The notes under the pieces are model-generated. The model was not told the DNA's origin and searched no databases. It saw only the letters and a list, made by a program, of their open reading frames with translations. A stretch of DNA of 64,000 nt from Streptomyces sp. L2 (lineage in GTDB: Bacteria > Actinomycetota > Actinomycetes > Streptomycetales > Streptomycetaceae). Both the position numbers and the translations under genes were made by a program. The DNA is taken from assembly GCF_004124325.1 (NCBI RefSeq), contig NZ_QBDT01000001.1, positions 2,046,001 through 2,110,000 on the forward strand. The letters are read 5' to 3'. Of the stretch, positions 44,938 to 52,904 are shown in pieces. Each line of letters opens with the position of its first letter. The first letter of the stretch is position 1.

Positions 44938-44973
44938 AAAAGGGGTGCCCCTCCCTCACGGGACGGGCACCCC
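44938..44973 (-). terminator. Rho-independent terminator of the EF-hand gene
   Basis: On the minus strand GGGGTGCCC and GGGCACCCC (44973-44965 and 44950-44942) form a 9-base stem followed by TTTT (44941-44938), 9 bases past the EF-hand stop codon. This is a canonical terminator shape for the preceding minus-strand gene. Confidence 0.75.
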
Positions 44974-44981
44974 CAGGTGGG

Positions 44982-45194
44982 TCACTTGCTCAGGTGGGCC
45001 CAGAACTCCTCGAAGGAGAGGACCTTGTCGCCGTTGAGGTCGCGGGTCTTGATGATGGCCTCCGCCACCGTGTCGGTGACGTTCCAGTCACCGCCCTGAG
45101 CCAGGGCGGACTTGAACTCCGCGGCGGTGATGAATCCGTCACCGTCCGCGTCGATCCGCTGGAATTCCTTGCGTGCTTCCTCGATGTCCGCCAC
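44982..45194 (-). CDS. cabB: EF-hand calcium-binding protein
   Basis: The 70-residue protein has two EF-hand loops, DADGDGFITAAE and DLNGDKVLSFEE, each with Asp/Asn/Glu at the expected positions 1, 3, 5 and 12. It matches in size and sequence the Streptomyces CabB-type protein (S. coelicolor SCO5464, from memory). GTG 45194 after AAGGGGCGG is chosen over an ATG 30 bases upstream that lacks a Shine-Dalgarno. Calcium sensing in aerial growth has been proposed for this group. A terminator follows directly. Confidence 0.9.
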   Translation of the reverse strand: MADIEEARKEFQRIDADGDGFITAAEFKSALAQGGDWNVTDTVAEAIIKTRDLNGDKVLSFEEFWAHLSK

Positions 45195-45253
45195 CGATCC
45201 GCCCCTTTTGTTCGTGTTTCTCATGCCGTGCAGGCCTACTGACGCAGGTCAGA

Positions 45254-46165
45254 TTAACGGGCCGCCCGAGCCTCCAGTGCGGCGACCACCCAGGCGAAGT
45301 CCTCCTCGTGCCCGGAGACGGGCGTGCCCTTCAGCACGCCGACGAGTTCGCGGTAGCGGGCGAGCCGGGGATGGTGGACGAGTCTCATGCGGTCCAGCAC
45401 GGTGGCCCGGTCGGCCGTGCCGATCAGGTCGCGCAGCACCTTCTCCGCCTCGGGCGCCGCCGGGTCGACGCCCTGCTCCCGGGCCCGCCCGGCCAGCTCG
45501 ACGAGCCGCTTGGCGAACCACATCGACGCACCCGGAGGGGTGTCGTGGCGCCGGTCGGCCGCGTTGAACTCGGCGGCCCTGCGCATCTGCGCCCGGAACC
45601 CCGGGTCCTGCACCATCTCCGCCAGCTCCACCCACGCGTCGACCTGCTCGGGCGTCGGGTCGTCCGGCAGGTTCACCGCGGTCTGCCGCATCCTCTCGTG
45701 GATGTCGGAGTCCACGCTGTCGAGCCCGTGGAACATCTCCTCCACGAACTCCTCCATGATCCGCCGCCGCTCGGCCGCCGACAGCCTCGCCAGTTTGTTC
45801 ATCAGGGTCATCTCCTCCGCCGTAGAGCCACGTCGCGCCACCGTCGACAGCACCGCGCGCGTCACCCGCAGCGACTGGATCTGCGCGTCCAGCGCCGTCA
45901 CGTGCGCGGCCGCGACCTCGGCCACCGTCCGCTCACCGGCCAGCACCCGGCGTACGTCGTCCAGGCCGAGACCCAGCTCGCGCAGGGTGCGGATCAGTTC
46001 GAGGCGGGCCACGGACCCGCCGTCGTAGAGCCGGTAGCCGCCCGCCGAGCGGGCCACCACGGGCAGGGCGCCCTCGTCGGACCAGTAGCGGATGGTGCGC
46101 ACGGTCAGGCCCGTGGCCCCCGCCAGCGCGCCGATGGTGAGAAATCCGGTGCCGTCGTCGATCAC
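45254..46165 (-). CDS. MerR family transcriptional regulator
   Basis: GTG 46165 gives a 303-residue protein starting VIDDGTGFLTIGALAGATGLTVRTIRYWSDEGALP, the MerR winged helix, with YRLYDGGSVARLELIRTLRELGLGLDDVRRVL and a dimerisation helix after it. The ~180-residue C-terminal domain is helical and acidic, so it probably binds an organic ligand rather than a metal; no metal-binding Cys cluster is visible. It is divergent from the broken GNAT gene, with a MerR-type promoter between. Confidence 0.85.
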   Translation of the reverse strand: MIDDGTGFLTIGALAGATGLTVRTIRYWSDEGALPVVARSAGGYRLYDGGSVARLELIRTLRELGLGLDDVRRVLAGERTVAEVAAAHVTALDAQIQSLRVTRAVLSTVARRGSTAEEMTLMNKLARLSAAERRRIMEEFVEEMFHGLDSVDSDIHERMRQTAVNLPDDPTPEQVDAWVELAEMVQDPGFRAQMRRAAEFNAADRRHDTPPGASMWFAKRLVELAGRAREQGVDPAAPEAEKVLRDLIGTADRATVLDRMRLVHHPRLARYRELVGVLKGTPVSGHEEDFAWVVAALEARAAR

Positions 46166-46172
46166 GTCTGCG

Positions 46173-46203
46173 AGTCTGTGCCTTCCAGTGGGTGGAGACT
46201 CAA
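46173..46203 (-). promoter_or_regulatory. MerR-type promoter with 19-bp spacer
   Basis: On the minus strand TTGAGT (46203-46198) and CAGACT (46178-46173) are 19 bases apart, the long spacing typical of MerR-controlled promoters. The dyad CTTCCAGTGGGTGGAG (46182-46197 on the plus strand) fills the spacer. It is placed to control the MerR gene, and perhaps the divergent GNAT gene. Confidence 0.6.
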
Positions 46204-46213
46204 GGAGAGCGGT

Positions 46214-47046
46214 GTGCGGAGTCTGCGGGACGTGCTCGACGGGGCGGCGCGGGGCGTCTTCCCGCCGGCCGACGGCACCACGACGGTCGTGCCGCAGCCC
46301 TCGCCGCGCGACGCCGGTGTCCTCGCCCTCACCGCGCACTCGGTGGTCTTCACGGACGAGGACCCGGAGTGGGTGCGCGAGACGCTGGACGCGGTCGCCG
46401 GTGACTGCGACGCCCTGGCCGCACCCATGAACGCGCGGTTCCTCGCCGCGCTGATGGACCGGACCGGCCGCCGTACCGACACGATCGACGTGCTGCTGGT
46501 CGCCCCGCCGCTGCCGGCCGGGGACGGCGGTCCGGAGCTGCGGGAGATCGGTGACCCCGGGCATCCCCGGGTGGTGGCCGCCCGTGAGCGGCGGGACGGG
46601 GTGTGGGTGGCGGACGGCGGGGTGCTGGGTCCTGTCGTCACATTCCCGCCGTCCGCCCGGAGGGCGGGCCCCGCGGCGTCAGGTGCGTGCTCTGGGGGTC
46701 CCCCCGGCCGGAGGCTGGGGGAGCGTGCATGGCGTCGCGGGGCTGGGGGCACCTCCCGGCCGGAGGCTGGGGGAGGGAATGTGACGACAGGGCCTAGCTC
46801 GGGCGCGGGGTCGCGGGGCGGGTGGAGGTCGCCGTGGAGGTCGAGGAGGGGGTACGGCACCGGGGGCTGGGGCGGGCGCTGGTGGCGGCGGCGCGGCGGC
46901 TGGCCGGGGAGCCGGTGTGGGCGCGGGTCGCGGCGGGGAACGCCCGCAGTCTGCGGGCGTTCCAGGCGGCCGGCTACCGTCCGGTGGGTTCGGAGGCGCT
47001 GCTCAGTGCCACGGGGCGTAGAACGGGTTGCTCTCGCAGCCGCTGA
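46214..47046 (+). pseudogene. GNAT acetyltransferase gene disrupted by a MITE
   Basis: GTG 46214 after AAGGAG starts VRSLRDVLDGAARGVFPPADG, and the frame is coding to about 46627, ending in VWVADGGVL. The acyl-CoA binding part (VEVEEGVRHRGLGRALVAAARRLAG, with the GNAT RGLGRAL motif) resumes in another frame from about 46797 and ends at 47046. Between them is a ~166-base element with 20-base terminal inverted repeats. Intact homologues read through without it. The leading frame stays open past the insertion into unrelated residues, so no functional enzyme is expected. The tail overlaps the end of the convergent toxin gene by 44 bases. Confidence 0.85.
46628..46793. mobile_element. MITE-like element with 20-bp terminal inverted repeats
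   Basis: The left end GGTCCTGTCGTCACATTCCC (46628-46647) matches the reverse complement of the right end (46774-46793) at 19 of 20 positions. There is no internal gene. The interior holds two copies of a GGCCGGAGGCTGGGGGAG repeat (near 46703 and 46757) common in Streptomyces intergenic DNA. A 4-base CTGG/CTAG at the junctions may be an imperfect target duplication. Ends of this type are mobilised by a transposase in trans. Confidence 0.8.
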
Positions 47047-47629
47047 GGATCTCCGTCTTGGTCTCCTTGTCGACCGGGCAGGCGCCGACGATGTACTGCC
47101 GGGCGATACCGCCGGGGAAGGCCACCTCGACCTGGTCGGCGTACTTGTGGGCGGAGCCGATCGTCTTGTTGACGTCGATGCCGCCGGGCGCGTCGACGTA
47201 GTAGTTGTACTTCGACTTCCAGGCCTTGAAGAGGTCGTGGTCGTACGTCGTCGAGACGTACGGCGAGGGCTGGTTGACGAGGACGTACTTCTCGATGTCG
47301 TACTGCCCGTTGATGACGTCCTTCGGCTGGAAACCCTCCTCGAAGACGGTCTCCGGGTCGCGGTTGTCGCTGCGCCACAGGGTGCCGCAGGTGGTGCGCC
47401 ACGCCGGCTTCGGGGTGATCCGGTCGAGGTCGGCGCGCCGGTCGGCGGCGGCCCGGAGCTTGTCGTCGAACTGGGGGCAGGAGGCCGCGGCCTTCGCGGC
47501 GGGGGCCGCGTGGACCGTCCTGGCCGGGGCCGCGGTGGGCGCGGTGGCGGCCGTGGTGGCGAGGACGGCGCCGAGGGACAGGACGGCGGCGGTGCCGCGG
47601 CGGCGGCGCGAGCGAGTGGTGCTGGTCAT
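47003..47629 (-). CDS. Secreted pierisin-type DNA ADP-ribosyltransferase (ScARP/Scabin-like)
   Basis: The 208-residue protein has a signal peptide (to about residue 40) and an ADP-ribosyltransferase toxin domain: TLWRSDNRD (the Arg of the R-STS-E class), VSTTYD, and the catalytic Q-x-E in DQVEVAFPGG. It fits the ScARP (S. coelicolor) and Scabin (S. scabies) group, which modify guanine in DNA and nucleotides with ADP-ribose from NAD+. Cysteines CPQ, CGT, CP and CES can form disulfides outside the cell. No dedicated immunity gene is next to it. ATG 47629 is preferred; a GTG three codons upstream is possible. Confidence 0.9.
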   Translation of the reverse strand: MTSTTRSRRRRGTAAVLSLGAVLATTAATAPTAAPARTVHAAPAAKAAASCPQFDDKLRAAADRRADLDRITPKPAWRTTCGTLWRSDNRDPETVFEEGFQPKDVINGQYDIEKYVLVNQPSPYVSTTYDHDLFKAWKSKYNYYVDAPGGIDVNKTIGSAHKYADQVEVAFPGGIARQYIVGACPVDKETKTEILSGCESNPFYAPWH

Positions 47630-47705
47630 ACGGAGCACGATGGCCGCTCGCCCGCGCCTCGCGCGGGACCGTCACCCGTCCGTCGGCGCGTCAACTGACT
47701 CTCGG

Positions 47706-48893
47706 TCAGCGGAAGATCCCGGTGTGTCCGAGCGAGTAGCGGCCCGGCTGGGGGTAGACGGCGAGGCCGTGCGGACCGCTGCCGACCTTGATGCGGGCCA
47801 GTTCGTCGCCGGTGCGCGTGTCGATGGCGTACACCTCGGCGTTGTAGCGGCCGGACAGCCACAGCACCTTGCCGTCGGCCGAGACGCCGCCCATGTCGGG
47901 GCTGCCGCCGCCGGGCAGGTGCCACTTCTTGGTGAGCCGGTTCTGGGTGAAGTCGAAGACGGAGATGGAGCCCTCGCCCCGGTTGGAGATGTACATCTCG
48001 CGGGAGTCCCGGCTGATGTACAGCCCGTGGGCGCCCTTGCCGGTGGGCAGGAACTCGGGCTTGGCGAAGGTGTCGCCGTTCAGGATCCACACTCCGTCGG
48101 CCTTCATGTCGGCGATGTAGAACCGCTTGCCGTCCGGGGAGATCTTGACGTCCTGCGGCTGGGCGTCGTCGTAGGGCAGCTTCTGCTGTCCGACGACCTT
48201 CATCTTCACCGTGTCCACCTTCAGCAGTTCGCCGCTGAACTCGCAGGAGACGATGAAGTAGCGGCCGTCGACGGAGAAGTCCGCGTGGTTGACGCCGTAG
48301 CAGCTGACCGGCACCGCCTTGACGGTCTTCATGGTGTGGGCGTCGCGGAAGACGAGCTGGCGGTCCATGGAGGCCATGACGACGGCGTACTTGCCGTCGG
48401 GCGTGAAGTACAGGTTGTACGGGTCGTGCACGGGGACGGGGTCGCCCGCCTTGCCGGTCCGCGGGTCGATGGGGGTGAGGCTGTTGCCGAGGTCGTTGTT
48501 GACCCACAGCGTCTTCAGGTCCCAGGACGGCACGACGTGCTGGGGCTGCCGGCCGACCGGGATGGTGTCGATGACCTTGTACGTCTCGGGGTCGATGACG
48601 GTGACCGTGTTGGACTCGGTGTTGGGCACGTACACCCGGGGCGGGAAGTCCTTGACGACCGGGGAGAGGTGGTTCGGCCGGTCGGCGGCGTAGACGTCGC
48701 TGGGGTCGGTGACCGGGGGCATCCCGGGCAACACGTTCACCTGGGGTTTCTTCGGTTTCGGCCGGGGCGCGGCGGGCGCCTTGCTGCCGAGGGCCTCGTC
48801 GGCGTGCTGCTGGGTGCCGCACGCGGAGAGCAGGGACAGGACGGTGAGGGCGGCTCCGGCGGCCAGCAGGCGGGCGGCTTTGGTGGGTTGCAT
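47706..48893 (-). CDS. YncE/YVTN beta-propeller lipoprotein
   Basis: The 395-residue protein has a lipoprotein signal with lipobox LSAC (Cys25), a Pro/Lys linker and a beta-propeller built of YVTN-type blades (RVYVPNTESNTVTVIDPETYKVIDTIPVG, DGKRFYIADMKADGVWIL, REMYISNRGEGSISVFD). It probably binds a ligand or partner at the cell surface. Its ATG overlaps the deacetylase stop (TGATG), so the two form an operon and act together in the envelope. Confidence 0.88.
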   Translation of the reverse strand: MQPTKAARLLAAGAALTVLSLLSACGTQQHADEALGSKAPAAPRPKPKKPQVNVLPGMPPVTDPSDVYAADRPNHLSPVVKDFPPRVYVPNTESNTVTVIDPETYKVIDTIPVGRQPQHVVPSWDLKTLWVNNDLGNSLTPIDPRTGKAGDPVPVHDPYNLYFTPDGKYAVVMASMDRQLVFRDAHTMKTVKAVPVSCYGVNHADFSVDGRYFIVSCEFSGELLKVDTVKMKVVGQQKLPYDDAQPQDVKISPDGKRFYIADMKADGVWILNGDTFAKPEFLPTGKGAHGLYISRDSREMYISNRGEGSISVFDFTQNRLTKKWHLPGGGSPDMGGVSADGKVLWLSGRYNAEVYAIDTRTGDELARIKVGSGPHGLAVYPQPGRYSLGHTGIFR

Positions 48894-49711
48894 CAGCTCA
48901 GCAGCTCCGTGGTGGTGACCGCGCGCAGGCCGCGGCGGTCGAGTTCGTGGAGTACGGCGGGGAGGGCGGCGACCGTGTCCGGATATCCGAAGTGCATGCT
49001 CACGACGGAGCCGCCGCGCACCTCGGCGAGGACCTTGCGGGTGACGGCGTCGGCGCCGGGACGGGTGTAGTCCAGCGAGTCGACGTCGTACGACAGCACG
49101 TGCGGGTAGCCGGCCGCGCGGGCCAGCCGGGCGACGAGCGGGGAGGCGGTGGGGGCGCGGGAGGGGCGGAACCAGCTGCCGATGGAGCCTGTGAGCCGCT
49201 TCAGCCGGTCGGCGCAGCCGGTGATCTCGGCGCGGGCGTCGGCCTCGGACATGGCGTTGATGGCGACGTGCCGCTGGGTGTGGTTGCCGAGGTCGTGGCC
49301 GCCGTCGAGGATGCGGCGGGCCATGTCGGGGTGGTCGTCCAGCCAGGTGCCGACGGCGAGGACGGTCAGGTGGGCGCCCTGCTGTTCGGCCGCGGTGAGC
49401 AGGGAGTGGGCGAGGGCGGGGTCCCCCTGGCCGTGGAAGGTGAGGGCGACCTGGGGGCGGGTGCGCGGTCCGTGGGTGATCTGGGCGGGCTGGCCGGGGT
49501 AGGCGCGGGGGGCGGGGGCGGTGTGGGGGGTGGCCGCGGGGTGGCCGGACGCGCGGGAGGGCGGGGCGGTGGAGGACGTGGGGGCGTTCGCGGCCGGCGA
49601 GGCCGCGGCGGACGGACGGTCCGGGGCGCCGGCGCACCCGGCGGCGAGGGCGCCCCCGGCGACGAGCCCGGCGCCCGCGCGCAGCACCTCGCGTCGGTTG
49701 GTCGTGGTCAC
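48893..49711 (-). CDS. Tat-exported polysaccharide deacetylase-like lipoprotein
   Basis: The 272-residue protein begins TNRREVLRAG, a twin-arginine motif, with a lipobox ALAAGC (Cys26), so it is Tat exported and lipid anchored. The NodB/CE4 domain follows: motif 1 is TFHGQGD instead of TFDDG, so the first catalytic Asp is missing; motif 2 GNHTQRH keeps both zinc histidines; motif 3 is FRPSRA. It may be weakly active or a binder. It is co-transcribed with the propeller lipoprotein and faces the RsbW-like gene's 3' end at 49760. Confidence 0.82.
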   Translation of the reverse strand: MTTTNRREVLRAGAGLVAGGALAAGCAGAPDRPSAAASPAANAPTSSTAPPSRASGHPAATPHTAPAPRAYPGQPAQITHGPRTRPQVALTFHGQGDPALAHSLLTAAEQQGAHLTVLAVGTWLDDHPDMARRILDGGHDLGNHTQRHVAINAMSEADARAEITGCADRLKRLTGSIGSWFRPSRAPTASPLVARLARAAGYPHVLSYDVDSLDYTRPGADAVTRKVLAEVRGGSVVSMHFGYPDTVAALPAVLHELDRRGLRAVTTTELLS

Positions 49712-49759
49712 CCGACCATTTAAGGGGGACCGGGTAAGAAAACCGCCGATTACCCCATT

Positions 49760-50278
49760 TTAGGGAATTTTCGGGTCGCGTTCGGTGACGCGCATCTCGA
49801 ACCAAGTCGTCTTGCCGCGCGGCAGCAGGTCGACGCCCCACCGGTCGGCCAGTTCGTCGACCAGGAACAGTCCCCGGCCGCTGACGTCGGTCTCCTGAAC
49901 CGGCATCAGGCAGGGCAGCCCGCGGGACGGATCGCGGACCTCGACGCGGAGCCAGCCGGTGCGGCGGCGCATCCGCAGTCCGAACACCCGGGCGCCGGTG
50001 TGCCGTACGGCGTTGCCGACGAGTTCGGAGACGAGTAAGACGACTTCTTCGGTCATCTTGGGGGTGAGCCCCCAGTTGCGCAGGACGACGACCTGGGCGA
50101 GGCGGCGCGCGGTGGCGGCGGACTCGGGGCGGGACGGCAGCGGCACCTCCGACTGCGCGGGATTGCCGAAGAGTTCGAGCGCCTTCAGACCCCGCTCGTC
50201 CTCGACCGCGGGCGACCAGCGCGCCGCGGCCGCACGGCTGTGTCCCCGCGGCTGTTCGATACCCTCCAGCCCCGCCAT
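49760..50278 (-). CDS. RsbW/SpoIIAB-like ATP-binding protein (HATPase)
   Basis: The 172-residue protein has a GHKL-type ATPase domain: the N box LLVSELVGNAVRHTGA, the G1 box VEVRDPSRGLP and the G2 box GRGLFLVDELADRWGVD. Streptomyces have many such stand-alone anti-sigma/regulatory ATPases. No cognate anti-sigma antagonist is adjacent. ATG 50278 matches family starts; the frame is open upstream. The target is unknown. Confidence 0.85.
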   Translation of the reverse strand: MAGLEGIEQPRGHSRAAAARWSPAVEDERGLKALELFGNPAQSEVPLPSRPESAATARRLAQVVVLRNWGLTPKMTEEVVLLVSELVGNAVRHTGARVFGLRMRRRTGWLRVEVRDPSRGLPCLMPVQETDVSGRGLFLVDELADRWGVDLLPRGKTTWFEMRVTERDPKIP

Positions 50279-50464
50279 GCCCCCATGATGGCGGTCCGGA
50301 GCCGTCTCCGTGGCCGTTCCGGAGGAATACGCCCCCCGCACGCCCCCGATGCGCCCCATTCGCTCGGCATATGCCGACGGCAGGAGAGGCTCGGCGAGAA
50401 CCCGGCTGACCTGGGAGGACGACTCATCACGGGGCAATCGTCCGACTCCCTCGACGAGACAGAC

Positions 50465-50485
50465 TTAAGGCTGCGTTAAGGCTGC
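50465..50485. promoter_or_regulatory. Two direct repeats TTAAGGCTGC, one helical turn apart
   Basis: TTAAGGCTGC occurs at 50465-50474 and 50476-50485, an 11-base period, in the 286-base gap upstream of the RsbW-like gene. Repeats one helical turn apart often bind tandem response regulators of the OmpR/PhoP type. The site is ~190 bases from the gene's start. Nothing else was recognised in this gap. Confidence 0.3.
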
Positions 50486-50564
50486 CATAAACCGCCCCAT
50501 CGGGGGACTCATATCGGACGACGCGTCAACTCGGCGGGGCTTGCGCCAAGTTCGGCCGAAGGAG

Positions 50565-51332
50565 TCAGAGGAACTTGGCCTTGCCCGGGCCTTCCTCCAC
50601 GAAGCTGCGCATGCCCCGGTCGCGGTCCTCGGTGGCGAACAGGCCCGCGAACCAGTTCCGCTCGACGGCGAGACCGGTGTCGATGTCGGTCTCCAGACCG
50701 GTGTCCACGGACTCCTTCGCCGCGCGCAGGGCGATCGCCGGTCCCTGCGCGAGCTTGGCGGCCCAGGCGTGCGCCTGCGTGTACACCTCCTCGGCGGGTA
50801 CGACCCGGTCCACCAGGCCGATGGCGAGGGCCTCGTCGGCCTTGACCATACGGCCGGTGAAGATGAGGTCCTTGGCCTTGGAGGGGCCGACCAGGCGGGG
50901 CAGGCGCTGAGTGCCGCCGGCGCCCGGGATCAGACCGAGCAGGATCTCGGGCTGGCCGAGCTTGGCGTTCTCGGCGGCGATGCGGTAGTCGGCGCACAGG
51001 GCGAGTTCGCAGCCGCCGCCGAGGGCGTAGCCGGTGACGGCCGCGACGACGGGCTTGGGGATGCGGGCCACGGCGGTGAAGGAGTCCTGGAGGGCGCGGG
51101 CGCGCAGGACCATCGCGGCGTGGTCCATCTCCTGCATCTCCTTGATGTCCGCGCCCGCCGCGAACACCCGCTCGCCGCCGTAGATCACCACGGCGCGCAC
51201 GTCGTCGCGGCGGGTGGCCTCCTCGGCGAGTTCCTTCAGCCGGTCCTGCGTGGCGATGGCCAGCGCGTTCATCGGCGGGCGGTCCAGGCGCAGGGTTCCG
51301 ACGCCTTCGGCGACTTCGAGATTCACGGTCAT
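50565..51332 (-). CDS. Enoyl-CoA hydratase/isomerase family protein
   Basis: The 255-residue crotonase-fold protein has the oxyanion-hole segments FAAGADIKEM (near residue 58) and GYALGGGCELALCADYRIA (near 101), and a catalytic Glu within KLGQPEILLGLIPGAGGTQRL. The second catalytic Glu of bona fide hydratases is not clear, so the exact reaction is open; fatty-acid or amino-acid catabolism is likely. It is an independent gene downstream of the large inverted repeat. Confidence 0.9.
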   Translation of the reverse strand: MTVNLEVAEGVGTLRLDRPPMNALAIATQDRLKELAEEATRRDDVRAVVIYGGERVFAAGADIKEMQEMDHAAMVLRARALQDSFTAVARIPKPVVAAVTGYALGGGCELALCADYRIAAENAKLGQPEILLGLIPGAGGTQRLPRLVGPSKAKDLIFTGRMVKADEALAIGLVDRVVPAEEVYTQAHAWAAKLAQGPAIALRAAKESVDTGLETDIDTGLAVERNWFAGLFATEDRDRGMRSFVEEGPGKAKFL

Positions 51333-51405
51333 GCTCCGCAGGTTAGCGGGCGTTCACCGCGTGGGCAGCACCGGTGCGTTGTCGACTGCCCGTCGTGGTG
51401 GGTTC

Positions 51406-51502
51406 TCGCGCCCACGCGGCGGAGCCGCATCTATGACACGGCCCCGCGCCCCTGAAGGGGCGCGGGGCTGCGTCGATTTGCGGCTCCGCCGCGTGGGCGC
51501 GA
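51406..51502. repeat. Large inverted repeat with inner hairpin (shared Streptomyces core)
   Basis: Arms of 24 bases at 51406-51429 and 51479-51502 are perfect reverse complements and contain the core CGCCCACGCGGCGGAGC also found near 9.3 and 21.5 kb. Inside lies a second perfect hairpin, GCCCCGCGCCCC (51441-51452) and GGGGCGCGGGGC (51457-51468), with a TGAA tetraloop. It lies directly after the L,D-transpeptidase stop, so it can serve as its terminator. No T-run is present. Confidence 0.85.
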
Positions 51503-51519
51503 CCAGCCACAGCGCGCCG

Positions 51520-52764
51520 TTACTTTGTCCAGTCCGCCCAGGACATGTTCCAGCCGTTGAGGCCGTTGGACGGGTCGACCGTCCGGTCGTGGGAGTGCTT
51601 GACGACGACCACGTCACCGACCATGGAGTGGTTGTAGAACCAGGCCGCCGGGGTTGACCTGTCGTAGCCCCCGCGCACATCGCGGAGCCCCACGCAGCCG
51701 TGGCTGGAGTTGTAGTTGCCGAACGCGCCGCCGCCCCAGTAGTTGCCGTGGATGAACGTGCCGGAGTCGGTGAGGCGGATGGCGTGCGGGACGTCCTTGA
51801 TGTCGTACTCGCTGCCGTAGCCGACCGTCTCGCTGTTCATGCGGGTCACGGTGAACTTCTCGCTCATGACCATCTGGCCGTTCCACGTGTCGTAGCCGGG
51901 CTTGCCGGTGCTGACCGGGATGGTCTTGATGACCTTGCCGTCCTGGGTGACCTTCATCGTGTGCTTCTCGGCGTCCACGACGGAGACCTGGTTGCGGCCG
52001 ATGGTGAACTTCACCGTCTTGTGCTGCTTGCCGTAGACGCCGTCACGGCCCTGGACGCCGTCGAGGTCGAGGTCGACGGTGACCTTCGTGCCGGCCTTCC
52101 AGTAGTTCTCGGGGCGGAAGTCCAGGCGGTCGTTGCCGAACCAGTGGCCCTCGACGTCGACGGCCGGCTCGGTCTTGATACGGATGGCCTTCTCGACGTC
52201 GTCGGGGTGCGTGATGCCGCGGGTGAAGTGGACGGAGAACGGCATGCCGACGCCGACGGTGGAGCCGTCCTCGGGGGTGAAGTAGCCGGCGAAGGTGTTC
52301 TTCGGCGTCAGCGTGGTGAACGTGGAGTCCTCGGCGGCCGACCGGCCCTGGGAGTCCTTGGCGACCGCGTGCACCGTGTACTCGGTGGCGGCGGCCAGGT
52401 GGGTCGACGGCGCCCACGAGGCGCCGCCGGCCGCGATGGTGCCGTCGACCTTCGTGCCCTTGGCGTCCTTGACGACCACCTCGGTCAGCTTGCCCTTGGC
52501 CACGCTGACCTTGAGGGCCCCGCTGGTCTCGACGCCCTTGGCGCCGGACTTGGGCGTGATGCTGACCGCGGCGGCCGACTGCTTGCCCGCCTGCGCCGAG
52601 GCGTCCTTGCCCTTGCCGTCCCCGGACCCGGCACCCGCCCCGGACCCCGAGCCACCGCCGCCGCACGCGGTGAGGGAGACCAGAAGGGCACCGGCTATGA
52701 GTGCCAGTCCCCCGCGGCCCGTCCGCCCCCGTACCGACGCCCCCGATATCGGCCGCACGTTCAA
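51520..52764 (-). CDS. L,D-transpeptidase lipoprotein (Ig-like plus YkuD)
   Basis: The 414-residue protein has a lipobox LTAC (Cys34), a Gly/Ser/Lys linker, two Ig-like domains (AVSITPKSGAKGVETSG; FTPEDGSTVGVGMPFSVHF), and a YkuD catalytic domain with HGNYWGGGAFG and the SHGC nucleophile motif SSHGCVGLRD. L,D-transpeptidases make 3-3 cross-links in peptidoglycan. I chose TTG 52764 because GGAGGGGAG stands six bases before it; GTG 52758, two codons later, is the alternative. A paralogue lies 140 bases upstream. Confidence 0.92.
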   Translation of the reverse strand: MNVRPISGASVRGRTGRGGLALIAGALLVSLTACGGGGSGSGAGAGSGDGKGKDASAQAGKQSAAAVSITPKSGAKGVETSGALKVSVAKGKLTEVVVKDAKGTKVDGTIAAGGASWAPSTHLAAATEYTVHAVAKDSQGRSAAEDSTFTTLTPKNTFAGYFTPEDGSTVGVGMPFSVHFTRGITHPDDVEKAIRIKTEPAVDVEGHWFGNDRLDFRPENYWKAGTKVTVDLDLDGVQGRDGVYGKQHKTVKFTIGRNQVSVVDAEKHTMKVTQDGKVIKTIPVSTGKPGYDTWNGQMVMSEKFTVTRMNSETVGYGSEYDIKDVPHAIRLTDSGTFIHGNYWGGGAFGNYNSSHGCVGLRDVRGGYDRSTPAAWFYNHSMVGDVVVVKHSHDRTVDPSNGLNGWNMSWADWTK

Positions 52765-52904
52765 GTCGTTCTCCCCTCCCAGGCCCAGCTCAGGCCCACA
52801 CCCCGGCGCGACCCCACGCGCACTTTCGGGCATGGTAACCGCCGGGTTTTGAGAGCGGTGTCAGGCGAATGTCACCGTTCCGTCGCAACTTCAACTTCCC
52901 GGGG

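Noticed and set aside
46214..47698. Extended plus-strand frame across the MITE as an intact fusion gene
   Set aside because: Residues after the insertion are Arg/Gly/Trp-rich shadow coding, and the acetyltransferase tail is in another frame.
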